A stretch of DNA of 64,000 nt from NCBI GenBank assembly GCA_018266375.1, contig JAFEAO010000005.1, positions 1 to 64,000 on the forward strand, written 5' to 3'. The translations under genes were made by a program, and so were the position numbers. Under the pieces are notes generated by a model. The model did no database searches. It had not been told where the DNA came from and was given only the letters and a program-made list of their open reading frames with translations. This document shows positions 37,978-46,554 of the stretch, one piece after another; positions within the stretch are counted from its first letter, which is position 1, and the number at the start of each line of letters is the position of its first letter. Origin of the DNA: Bdellovibrionales bacterium. GTDB taxonomy: Bacteria; Bdellovibrionota; UBA1018; CAIMNF01.

Positions 37978-38002
37978 TTATATTATAGATAATGTAATAT
38001 AA
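37978..38002. repeat. A+T-rich inverted repeat between exported-protein genes
   Basis: TTATATTA (37978-37985) and TAATATAA (37995-38002) are perfect inverted copies with a nine-base spacer, just after the stop of the small Cys-rich gene. It lacks a T-run; a weak terminator or a regulatory site is possible. Confidence 0.35.
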
Positions 38003-38121
38003 CGCGTTTACACGCCCAAATTAAACATTATTTGTTAATTTATCCTTTAGTTACAAACAGTTAAAACAATAGTAGACTTAAACCATCAAGATTGAGATAC
38101 TGCTATTTGGGGGATAAATAC

Positions 38122-39954
38122 ATGAAACCGTATCTATTTTTTAAGCTGGGCCTTGTGTCGTGCCTTCTCACGGCACCCGCCCAAGCACAAAACAAAGATG
38201 AGATTTCAAAACAACTCGCAAGCTTTAATAAACCGTCGGACTGGGTAGCTCCTGCGGACGCAAACTTCAAAGATGCTTGGGCCGCAAAAATCCAAGCGAA
38301 CTTAAGTAATCCTGAATTCGTCAAAAAAAACTGCGGCAGCAACTACTCCGACCGTCACAGCGAAGAGACGAAAGCAGAATTTGCCGACATACGCCGCGAC
38401 GTGATCGTCTTCGATAATATTTGCCTTAGCGAGCTTACCGACGCGAATTTGAAGACCGAAGCCATCGCCGACTTTCAGAAAAACTTCCAGAACGAATCTC
38501 TTCACTCTTACTTTAGCAAGGACTCCGAAGGCCACGCCATGATCGTGTACTTCACGCCCGTTTACGCCTGCATCGATAAAGGAACCGGCGACGCCGAAAA
38601 AGAAGTGACTCGCCGAAAATTGAAATTCGGAATCGGCTCGGAAGCGGGAACAAAAACCAGGGATACGGGATACGGCTGCATGGTGAATCAACCGAGCGAA
38701 GCGGTTAATCGTTTGCAAGTCGCATTCGGTTTCGATAAAACAACAGATTTCAAGCCGGGAAAATACGTCGAAGAAAAAAATTACGTCGCTAAGCTCGACA
38801 CCAAAGCGTATAAAGCTTCTATTTTGGAGAAAATTAAAAAACCGGAGAACGTCGTCCTCGATGATCTTACTAAGCATATCGCGAAAAAAAAACTGGAGTT
38901 GGAAACGAAACTTAAACAGCGCCCTCTTTTCGAAGTACCTTCTTCGAAATCGAACGACGACAACTATGTTTTTATGATCGATCGCACGGGTTCCTTTCAA
39001 AAGAAAAACGGTGTGGTTGTGCCTCTAAAGGAAACCATCAACGAACTCATTACCTCGATCAACAATTACCCGAAAGACAAATCATTTTCGCTTTCATTCT
39101 TCGGAACCGCGACCGTAAAATCATCAATCGGTCCTGATGACTTGTTCAACAAAGGCAGACTTACTCTCGCAACAGATGCTAACAAGAAGGCGGCGATCGA
39201 CTGGCTAAAGGGTCAAAAGAACTTGGATTTGGTCGGCAGAAAAGTGATTAAAAACGAATATGCGACAGTGGTCATGGAAGCAATTCAGAAAGCGAATCCC
39301 GGCGTCGCCACTAATACAAAATTTTATTCGGACGGCCGCATCAGCATCGATAGCGACAATGAAAACGCCTCCAAGTCGATTGAAGAGCGCAAAAAAGTAT
39401 TTGATTTCATCAAAGGCGCAAAAGACGGATCGTTCACGTACTATCCGATGGGAAGCGACTACAGTAATGATTTCGCGGCTCAAGCGAAACAAGTCGGAAA
39501 AGTCGTGGAACCCGACGCCTATCTGACTGACTCTGCGAGCTTTTTTAAGAACGCCGAACAAAATCAAAAGGAATATCAAACCGTTCTCGGCGAATGGGAA
39601 ACCGTTCAATCCATTTCGAAGGAACTCAACTCTGAATCGCCGTTTTTAACGTCCGACATCTTCAAATCCTGGATGGACTTCCAAAAACGATATGTCACCG
39701 GCAATGCATCCGCTTATCCGTCGATGAACGACGCGCAGGCTAAATTTCAAAAAGAACTTACTGATTTCAATTTGAAAATTTCGGCGCTTCCAGACATCGT
39801 CAAAAAATATGCCATCAAAGGCACGTTCGCGATTCCAGCAGCGGAATATCTTGCTAAACACAAAACGGGATACAAAATCGGAAATACAACTCGCGTTATC
39901 GACGGCAAATCGATGAGCGTCGATGGTGTCGTTCCAAATAAAACATGCAAATAA
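38122..39954 (+). CDS. Exported vWA-like protein of unknown function
   Basis: A 610-residue protein. The start at 38122 follows GGGGG and gives the signal peptide LFFKLGLVSCLLTAPAQAQ. Around residue 280 a von Willebrand A-like segment appears: NYVFMIDRTGSFQKKNG, where DRTGS stands where the DxSxS MIDAS motif would be, then IKELITSINNYP-like helix and a strand FSLSFFGTATV. The first 270 residues and the last 200 are helical and Lys-rich with no known motif. It overlaps the CAP lipoprotein gene by 10 bp. The vWA assignment is by eye and moderate. Confidence 0.65.
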   Translation: MKPYLFFKLGLVSCLLTAPAQAQNKDEISKQLASFNKPSDWVAPADANFKDAWAAKIQANLSNPEFVKKNCGSNYSDRHSEETKAEFADIRRDVIVFDNICLSELTDANLKTEAIADFQKNFQNESLHSYFSKDSEGHAMIVYFTPVYACIDKGTGDAEKEVTRRKLKFGIGSEAGTKTRDTGYGCMVNQPSEAVNRLQVAFGFDKTTDFKPGKYVEEKNYVAKLDTKAYKASILEKIKKPENVVLDDLTKHIAKKKLELETKLKQRPLFEVPSSKSNDDNYVFMIDRTGSFQKKNGVVVPLKETINELITSINNYPKDKSFSLSFFGTATVKSSIGPDDLFNKGRLTLATDANKKAAIDWLKGQKNLDLVGRKVIKNEYATVVMEAIQKANPGVATNTKFYSDGRISIDSDNENASKSIEERKKVFDFIKGAKDGSFTYYPMGSDYSNDFAAQAKQVGKVVEPDAYLTDSASFFKNAEQNQKEYQTVLGEWETVQSISKELNSESPFLTSDIFKSWMDFQKRYVTGNASAYPSMNDAQAKFQKELTDFNLKISALPDIVKKYAIKGTFAIPAAEYLAKHKTGYKIGNTTRVIDGKSMSVDGVVPNKTCK

Positions 39955-40445
39955 AACATCTTGCTCGCCTCATCGTTGTCTATTGTCTGTTTGCGGGATG
40001 TGCGTCTTCGCACCACGCTAATCGTCAGGTGAGTTCGTACGAACCCACCCCGATGGAAAAGGTCGAGTCGGCGATCTCAGAGTACCGAAGCAGCCTTGGA
40101 CTAAACAAACTAAAAACATACTCTGCATTGCAGCGAGCCGCCCAAAAACATGCCGAATATCTTGCAAAACAGATGGTTCTTTCTCACGATGACCAAGATG
40201 GCGACATCGAACAACGTGTGCTTGCGGAGGGGGCAAAGTTTGAGATCGTCTCTGAGGTCATAAATTGTGGCACGGACGACGCAACCGTGACGCTTGAAGC
40301 CTGGAAAAAAAGCAAGAGCCACAACAAAGTGATCACCTACAACGACCTTCAATATGTGGGTGTAGGTTTCCAAAAAATCGACTCCGATGCATTTGCGTGC
40401 AACTACATCTGGGTCATCGATTTCGGCGGCAATAGCCCGAAGTAA
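39945..40445 (+). CDS. CAP/SCP-domain lipoprotein
   Basis: A 166-residue protein with a lipoprotein signal (LIVVYCLFAGCASS, lipobox Cys at about residue 19). The mature part matches the CAP fold: HAEYLAKQMVLSH with the first His, then a helix, GYEIVSE-like EIVSEVINCGTDD, and a final strand. The family members act outside the cell in varied ways and their reaction is often unknown. Its start overlaps the vWA-like gene by 10 bp, so the two are translationally coupled. It stands next to the convergent tig gene. Confidence 0.82.
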   Translation: MQIKHLARLIVVYCLFAGCASSHHANRQVSSYEPTPMEKVESAISEYRSSLGLNKLKTYSALQRAAQKHAEYLAKQMVLSHDDQDGDIEQRVLAEGAKFEIVSEVINCGTDDATVTLEAWKKSKSHNKVITYNDLQYVGVGFQKIDSDAFACNYIWVIDFGGNSPK

Positions 40446-41780
40446 TTACTTCTTCTCTTTGATTTTCGCGGAATTCAGAATGAACTGAATCGTCAGCTCT
40501 TCGCGTACGCGGTACTCGAAGTTCTGCTTATCGCGGGGGTTCTGCTCGAAGCGATCTTTGAGCATTTTTGGTTCGACGCCGTAAGAACCAGCCATCTTAG
40601 CCACTTCGACTTCGATATCACTTTCTTTCGGTTCGATTTTTTCTTTCTTCGCGATCGAATCCAGCAAGATACCCGCACGTACTTGCGTTTCCGCGCGTTT
40701 CTTGAAATCGGCGAGCTGGCTCACGACAGCCTGTTGGGCCATTTGATCGTTAAAACCGTAACGTTTGAGTTCTTGGGTATAGTCGTCCGCAAGAGCGCGG
40801 ATCTGGCTGTATACCAACCCTTGTGGCACATCGAAATTGTTCTTCTCGATCAATTTCTCGATCATGCTATTGCGAAGGTGCGTATCCGCATCGTCCGCCT
40901 TCTGCTTAGTCAAACCTTCTTTAGTTTTGGTCTCGAAATCAGCGATGTCTTTGTATCCGAATTCTTTAGCTAACTCCTCAGACCAGCTCGGAATATTTTT
41001 TTCTTTCACTTCGCGCATGCTGACTTCGTACTCGGCTTCCTTACCCGCGAGTTTCTCGTCCTTGAAATCTTTTGGATACTTCATTTTGAAGGTCTTGGTA
41101 TCGCCCGATTTCATTCCGACCAAGTTCAGTTCGAAATCAGGAATGAGCTGACCTGAACCGATTTCAGCTTGGCGATCACCGCTCAAGTTTGCATCGGATA
41201 CGAACTCTTTACCGGTTTTAAGTTTACCGTCGAATTTGAAATCGACGAAATCACCCATCCTCGCCGCACGCTCTACCGGAGTGACTTCAGCTTTGCGTTC
41301 GAGAAGATTTTTCTTCACGGCTTCGACGTCTTCTTTAGTCACGTCCGGAGAGATTTTCTCGACGGTAAGACCTTTGTAATCTTTCGGATCGATTTCAGGC
41401 ACCACTTCGACGAGTGCAACGTAAGTCATCGCTTCACCTTCGTTCAAGTGCAGGTGCGTGTGGGTCTTGCCATCACCGTGATCGTGCTCCAGACCTTCGA
41501 TCTGCGGATCGCCCACGATTCGCATCGGATGCTTCTTGATCGCTTCCGAGTATGTTTCGTTGATGAGCGTGTTGAGCGCGCGATTGCGGACGTCTTCACC
41601 GTAATATTGCTTCACCATGTTCAGAGGTACTTTACCTGGACGGAAGCCTTTGATACTCGCCGTGCGCTGAGCTTCGATGTATTTCTTTTCTACGGTTTTT
41701 GTAACTTTTTCGGCCGGGATCGTGACGATGAACTTTTTCTGAATAGCCGATACATTTTCTAACTTAATTTGAGTTTCCAT
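40446..41780 (-). CDS. tig: Trigger factor, ribosome-associated chaperone
   Basis: A 444-residue chaperone that binds nascent chains at ribosomal protein L23. The N-terminal ribosome-binding domain contains GFRPGKVPLNMVKQYYG. The FKBP-like PPIase core follows, with GDFVDFKFDGKL, and the C-terminal arms are helical (TQELKRYGFNDQ...). A His-rich insertion (HDHGDGKTHTHLHL) near residue 105 is unusual and may bind metal. It is downstream of truA, overlapping by 17 bp, at the end of the minus-strand operon. Confidence 0.94.
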   Translation of the reverse strand: METQIKLENVSAIQKKFIVTIPAEKVTKTVEKKYIEAQRTASIKGFRPGKVPLNMVKQYYGEDVRNRALNTLINETYSEAIKKHPMRIVGDPQIEGLEHDHGDGKTHTHLHLNEGEAMTYVALVEVVPEIDPKDYKGLTVEKISPDVTKEDVEAVKKNLLERKAEVTPVERAARMGDFVDFKFDGKLKTGKEFVSDANLSGDRQAEIGSGQLIPDFELNLVGMKSGDTKTFKMKYPKDFKDEKLAGKEAEYEVSMREVKEKNIPSWSEELAKEFGYKDIADFETKTKEGLTKQKADDADTHLRNSMIEKLIEKNNFDVPQGLVYSQIRALADDYTQELKRYGFNDQMAQQAVVSQLADFKKRAETQVRAGILLDSIAKKEKIEPKESDIEVEVAKMAGSYGVEPKMLKDRFEQNPRDKQNFEYRVREELTIQFILNSAKIKEKK

Positions 41781-42606
41781 GAGGGTCTGTTTTATACCAA
41801 ACGCGATCCAAAGTCAGCCCCCGAGATGGGGCCGTCGGCCCGACTTTGCGTCGATCCTGAGAGTCTAAAATATCTTTCATTTCAATAACTTGCCTCAATC
41901 CCTCGCCAATCGGGACCAACGTCCCGACAATCCCACGCACCATCTGCTTCAAAAAACCCGTTCCAATGAGCCGAATTCGCACAAAAGAAAACCCCTCGTC
42001 GTTCAAATCATCGCCAAAAAGGCCTGGAATCGGCTCCCGCGTGACCTCAGCTTCAAGGATGTTCCGAACCGTAGATTTGAGCTCCTTTGACCCAGTGGCC
42101 ATGAACGCTTTAAAATCGTGCTCACCCCTGAGATGGGAAATGGCCTCTTGCATGGCTTCAATGTTCAGCCGGCGGTGAATCCACCACGAGGTTTCCATCC
42201 ACTGCGGAAGCGGCGTTGGGCCCTGCTGAAGTAAAAAACTGTACTGCTTTTTCTCGGCCGAATGTTGCGCATGGAAATCATCGGGCACCACCCAAGCCTT
42301 CATCACGCGGATATCCGTCGGCAAATTCGAATTGAGACCGCGTTTAATGGTGTCCATCGGAAATCGATTCTCCGCATCCGGAGCGTTCAACCAAAAGTGC
42401 GCAACTTGTCCGTAGGAATGTACACCGGCATCGGTGCGTCCGCTCGCCACCACGCGAGTCGGCGTATCGAACATTCTCGAAACGGCAGTTTCGACGGTAT
42501 CCTGAATCGTAATCAACGGTCCCGACGATGCAGCAGGCGTGCTCGGCTGGCTCTGCCAACCATTGTATTTGGTGCCGAGGTAAGAAATCCGCAGTGCAAT
42601 CTTCAT
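41764..42606 (-). CDS. truA: tRNA pseudouridine synthase A
   Basis: Makes pseudouridine at positions 38-40 of tRNA. The catalytic Asp is in GRTDAGVHSYGQVAHF. N-terminal ALRISYLGTKYNGWQ and C-terminal FLKQMVRGIVGTLVPIGEG are family signatures. At 280 residues it is near the usual length. It overlaps tig by 17 bp and the upstream CFI-box gene by 4 bp (ATGA), so all three are coupled. Confidence 0.93.
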   Translation of the reverse strand: MKIALRISYLGTKYNGWQSQPSTPAASSGPLITIQDTVETAVSRMFDTPTRVVASGRTDAGVHSYGQVAHFWLNAPDAENRFPMDTIKRGLNSNLPTDIRVMKAWVVPDDFHAQHSAEKKQYSFLLQQGPTPLPQWMETSWWIHRRLNIEAMQEAISHLRGEHDFKAFMATGSKELKSTVRNILEAEVTREPIPGLFGDDLNDEGFSFVRIRLIGTGFLKQMVRGIVGTLVPIGEGLRQVIEMKDILDSQDRRKVGPTAPSRGLTLDRVWYKTDPHGNSN

Positions 42607-44960
42607 AATTCGAAGAGGAATCCGCTGTAAACACCTGAGCGGTTAAAGGTCACTCTGCCTGAGAAAGTGTTGAGGTAAAAGTATTCTGCAAAAAAGTAAG
42701 TGTGTTGGATACCTTGCGAGAGATAACTATCACGAGCCGTTCCTTCATCCAAAAAATCCATGAGTAACGAGATCCCGACATGTGCATCGTAAATAAACGA
42801 GTAACCGCGCTTGTCCTTCTGTTTATCTTTGCGAATTTCGGTGTAAAGCATCGTTCCAAGACCGGCGCCAGCGTAAGGACGCAAGATCCTGAAAAAATTG
42901 AAACGATAGTCACCGCCTACGAGCAGCGGAGCCTGTACGAACGAGAATTTAGTTTGAGAAATCTTTGTTCCGGCAAAAGGAAAGGTAAGACGCCCAAAAC
43001 CTTCGGCGTAGCTTAAGCCAAGCTCGCCCGAAACCCCAAAGCTACCGAAATCTTCCGAATGAAAAAGCTGGCGCTCAAAGTGAAACAGAATCTCGGGCTG
43101 CCAGCCTGCACCGTAAATATCCTCAAAGGTATTTAGTCCCCCGGCAACGCTCACCTTCATTCCCGGAGAGACTCCCATACGAAAGCTGATGGCATTTTTA
43201 ATCGGCGGCACATCGCCGCGTCCGAGCTTGCGATCCTTACCCTGCTTTACCAACTCCGTCGGGCTGTTGCGATAGCGGGAAGGCGGAACGCTTGCCTTTT
43301 CTTTTTCGGAGTAATTTTTGTAATCTTCTGGACTCTTACCGGCTTCTTCGGGGCTGTTTTTTAATTTTTGCTGCTCGCCGGCGCTATATCCGTCGCTCGA
43401 TGCGGGAGGAGTGGGGTTTTTCTGGTCGAGAACTTTTTTTTGTTCCTCGCTATAGCTGCCGGTGGGTTCGCTTTTAGAGACCGGTAGAGTTTTTTTTAGA
43501 CGGTCGATGTACGACTCACCCGAAGAGACCGGCGGAGTCGCCGTCTGCGCGTCCGCGACTTTCAAACTTACCCACGCTGCAAATTCAAGCGGGGTCAAAA
43601 GCTTCAGCGCAAGCGAGCGAATCATCGGCTTATCCCACGCCCACTGAGCGAGAGCGGGCGAAACCTCGTAATACTTGTCGATAAACGCTTGGCCCCAAGC
43701 AAATTTTGAAAGAACCTTATCGCGGAACTGCCGTAGCATCATCACCGGACCGGCACGGCCATCGTGATAAGCAGCGGTTGCGATAAAACACTTACTTTCG
43801 GTCAAAATGCCATTGATCGGCTGAGTGCGAACGGTAAAGGTGTTTGGCGAACAGCTATCGTCAACATCCGAGAGCATCCCAGCAAAATTTTGTGCGTGCA
43901 CGCGAGCCGTATAAGAATGTGCGGTATCGCCATTGCTTTCCGCATTCACGAAAGATGTCCCGGTATCGGCCCCCGACACCTCAACGTCGCCCGCGTTTGC
44001 GTTCACGTAGCTAATCACGTCCGAACCTGCTGGCGTCAATCCGCCCGGAGGAGCGGCTGGAGTTGCAACGCCTCCGATTTTACCCAAAAAAACCAATTGT
44101 GTCGCGGGAGGACCGGGAGTGGTTGCCGCAGACGGGGCGTTACCGACCGCGATATTATTAGTCTTCAAGAAGATCTCGCTATCTCCTGGAAAGTAAAAAT
44201 CCGATTCCGATATACCATTATTGTTACAGCTCGATGAAGGCGCGATGTCCGAAATAAATAAATTAAACGCCCGAGTTTCAGAATTTGAGTCGAGCGGATA
44301 CGGAATTTTAGCGGCGGTGTTGTCGCCTGCAATCCAAAATACGGCGCTCATTTGAGCGGTGAGCATGGTGTGATTGATACCGCCATATGCAGCGCCCGAT
44401 CCGCAAAGCGACTGGCTCGCCGAACCGCCGCCCGCGCAAAGTTCGTCCAATCTAAATTTAATCCGCAAAGTCTTTCCGGCGGCATCGCCCGGCCTTGCGT
44501 AAATCGCCGAATAAAATGCGTTATCCGTAAAAATGTTTTGGCAGTTTGAATCCGCCGAGCAATCACTCGGAGCGTCCGTTCCGCTTTTTACACCTGCACC
44601 CCTAATTTTGATTTCCGTGCCGGACGATGGAGCTCCAATCGTCAGCATCACGATGACTCGTTGAGTGCCCGATATACTGTATTGCTTGTCAGAAAATACA
44701 TCGACCCATACATAATTTGAATCGATACCTACGGTGCCCGAATCCGTTTGAATGTAACGAAACCCCTTAGTTGTATTGATATAGCCAGGACTGGGAGTCG
44801 GATTCGCTCCGCCCGCGATATACAAATCAAACTGCGTGGAGTTAATATCGTACTGGGGTGCCGGTTCCGGCGCATTTACGACAAGGGTCGCGTTAGCGCT
44901 CAGAATCGAACCGAGAGTCAAAAGTGAAAATAAGGCGGCGAATTTAAACCTCGCCTGCAC
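42603..44960 (-). CDS. Exported CFI-box protein with C-terminal outer membrane barrel
   Basis: A 785-residue exported protein. I place the start at the GTG at 44960: GGAGGT lies four bases ahead and the sequence that follows is a signal peptide (FKFAALFSLLTLGSILSANA). The longer frame runs into pssA. The first 380 residues are beta-rich. At about residue 391 comes the CFI box, CFIATAAYHDG...MLRQFRDKVLSKFA, seen in many exported proteins. A Pro/Ser/Lys-rich linker with repeated EEQKKVL/GEQQKLK units follows, and the last 200 residues are barrel-like (YAGAGLGTMLY, SGVYSGFLFEL). Function unknown. It is coupled to pssA and truA. Confidence 0.8.
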   Translation of the reverse strand: MQARFKFAALFSLLTLGSILSANATLVVNAPEPAPQYDINSTQFDLYIAGGANPTPSPGYINTTKGFRYIQTDSGTVGIDSNYVWVDVFSDKQYSISGTQRVIVMLTIGAPSSGTEIKIRGAGVKSGTDAPSDCSADSNCQNIFTDNAFYSAIYARPGDAAGKTLRIKFRLDELCAGGGSASQSLCGSGAAYGGINHTMLTAQMSAVFWIAGDNTAAKIPYPLDSNSETRAFNLFISDIAPSSSCNNNGISESDFYFPGDSEIFLKTNNIAVGNAPSAATTPGPPATQLVFLGKIGGVATPAAPPGGLTPAGSDVISYVNANAGDVEVSGADTGTSFVNAESNGDTAHSYTARVHAQNFAGMLSDVDDSCSPNTFTVRTQPINGILTESKCFIATAAYHDGRAGPVMMLRQFRDKVLSKFAWGQAFIDKYYEVSPALAQWAWDKPMIRSLALKLLTPLEFAAWVSLKVADAQTATPPVSSGESYIDRLKKTLPVSKSEPTGSYSEEQKKVLDQKNPTPPASSDGYSAGEQQKLKNSPEEAGKSPEDYKNYSEKEKASVPPSRYRNSPTELVKQGKDRKLGRGDVPPIKNAISFRMGVSPGMKVSVAGGLNTFEDIYGAGWQPEILFHFERQLFHSEDFGSFGVSGELGLSYAEGFGRLTFPFAGTKISQTKFSFVQAPLLVGGDYRFNFFRILRPYAGAGLGTMLYTEIRKDKQKDKRGYSFIYDAHVGISLLMDFLDEGTARDSYLSQGIQHTYFFAEYFYLNTFSGRVTFNRSGVYSGFLFEL

Positions 44961-45702
44961 GCGGACCTCCGATTTTTTTATCACGGATATGGCAAATGTA
45001 GGCCGACCAGCCGAGACCGAAAAACAAATAGGTATAGCCGATGCAAAACAACGTGACATCCGGAGCTTGAAACAAGCAGACGATGCCAAGACCGACGGCG
45101 AGAATCACCCAAGCCTGTCCTTTAGCGCGCCAGTTTACCTCTTTAAAAGATGGGAACGGGATATTGCTCACCATGAGAAGGCCGAGGCCTCCGCCAAGAA
45201 CCGCGCAAACTGCTTGCATCGATACTTCATTGAACCAACCGAAGTTAAGTTGCATCAAGACCATGGTCACAATCAAACCGGCTGAAGCGGGTGACGGTAA
45301 ACCTTGGAAATATCCCTTACGAATTTTTTGAAGTTGCGACGGAGACGGCGATTCCGCACTCACGTTAAAGCGCGCGAGACGGAGGGCCGCGCACACCAAA
45401 TAGAGCGCCGAGATGCCCGCACCGAAGCGAGTGTAGTCGTGAAGCGAAAAACAAAAGAGCAAGATCGCCGGCGCAATCCCGAATGACGTAAGGTCCGAGA
45501 GCGAATCGTACTGAACGCCGAACGGTGAAGTGGCGCGCGCGAAGCGGGCAATCCTTCCGTCGAGTGAATCGCAAACGGCTGAGATCACGATGAACCAACA
45601 GGCACGAACGAAGTCACCTTTGAACGCATGAACCATCGACAGAAAGCCGCAGACGATGTTCGCCGTGGTGATGAGGTTCGGCAAAATATAGACACGCTTC
45701 AT
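44944..45702 (-). CDS. pssA: CDP-diacylglycerol-serine O-phosphatidyltransferase
   Basis: Makes phosphatidylserine, the precursor of phosphatidylethanolamine. The CDP-alcohol phosphotransferase motif is DGRIARFARATSPFGVQYDSLSD, with the conserved DG-AR-G-D-D residues. About six or seven membrane helices run through 252 residues, which fits PssA of the subclass II type. It follows tsaB by 8 bp and its stop lies 17 bp inside the next gene. PgsA is a related alternative, but the N-terminal YILPNLITTANIVCGF favours PssA. Confidence 0.88.
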   Translation of the reverse strand: MKRVYILPNLITTANIVCGFLSMVHAFKGDFVRACWFIVISAVCDSLDGRIARFARATSPFGVQYDSLSDLTSFGIAPAILLFCFSLHDYTRFGAGISALYLVCAALRLARFNVSAESPSPSQLQKIRKGYFQGLPSPASAGLIVTMVLMQLNFGWFNEVSMQAVCAVLGGGLGLLMVSNIPFPSFKEVNWRAKGQAWVILAVGLGIVCLFQAPDVTLFCIGYTYLFFGLGWSAYICHIRDKKIGGPRAGEV

Positions 45703-45710
45703 GTGCCTAT

Positions 45711-46541
45711 TTAAGCAATTCCTGTGCGATGAATCAAGGGCGCAGGCCTCAATAAACCCTTTTTCAGCTTCACTTCGGCGTCCGACTCGCGAAGATAGCG
45801 AGGTTTGATTTGCATGGAGGTACGCAATATGCCCTGCTGTACTCCTTCCCAGACGATTTGAGCCAAAACACGCGGATCGAAAGAGAAATCCACGTCGATT
45901 CTTTGCTTTTTAGGCAAAACTTTAAGCAGGTCGCCATAACGCTGAACCGCGACTCCGATCGCCACCCACGGCGTCGTTTTCGATTTTTTGAGAAGCTTCT
46001 GCGCTTCCTCCAAAAAATCCTCGGGTGCGATCGTGCGTTCTTTTACTCCGCGTGCCCAGATGCCGGGTCGGTCTCCTTCGGCCGCGACAACGCAACCTTT
46101 TACGGCTTTTGCGGGACCCATGAGCGTAAACCACTCGCCCTTGGCCGCATCCTGAAGCGCAAGAATGAGGGTCTGACCCGCTTTCGGGTGCGCTTGCACT
46201 GCGCGAACAGCCCCGCGTGCAAGAATCGCAAGGCTTGAAACCGGCACGACCGGAATATTGAGCTGAGATGCGAGCATCTTTGCCGTGGTGATCCCGATCC
46301 GAAGGCCGGTAAACGAACCCGGGCCCACCCCGACTCCGATTGCCGCGATGTCTTCGAGTTTCCAGCCTGCGGATTCAAGCACCGTATCTATGGTCCAAAG
46401 TAATCGCTCAGAGTGCTTGGATGTCTCAAGGCTGAGTGTCCACTCCGCGACGATGCGATAGCTTTTGTCGTGCTCCTCAAATGCGCAGACAATCCCGGTT
46501 GGTGAAGACGTGTCCCAGGCAATGTAGCGTTTCGGTTTCAT
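45711..46541 (-). CDS. tsaB: tRNA threonylcarbamoyladenosine biosynthesis protein TsaB
   Basis: A partner of TsaD and TsaE in making t6A of tRNA. The ASKHA-type N-terminus is YIAWDTSSPTGIV, and the conserved GVGPGSFTGLRIGITTAKMLA is present. At 276 residues it is longer than the usual 220-230, with a longer C-terminal half (QIKPRYLRESDAEVKLKK). It follows rseP by 13 bp and precedes pssA by 8 bp in the same operon. Confidence 0.93.
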   Translation of the reverse strand: MKPKRYIAWDTSSPTGIVCAFEEHDKSYRIVAEWTLSLETSKHSERLLWTIDTVLESAGWKLEDIAAIGVGVGPGSFTGLRIGITTAKMLASQLNIPVVPVSSLAILARGAVRAVQAHPKAGQTLILALQDAAKGEWFTLMGPAKAVKGCVVAAEGDRPGIWARGVKERTIAPEDFLEEAQKLLKKSKTTPWVAIGVAVQRYGDLLKVLPKKQRIDVDFSFDPRVLAQIVWEGVQQGILRTSMQIKPRYLRESDAEVKLKKGLLRPAPLIHRTGIA

Positions 46542-46554
46542 ATTGGGTCAGTAC

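Noticed and set aside
44961-45089. Upstream extension of the CFI-box protein
   Set aside because: It overlaps pssA and carries no signal peptide; the GTG with GGAGGT at 44960 is better.
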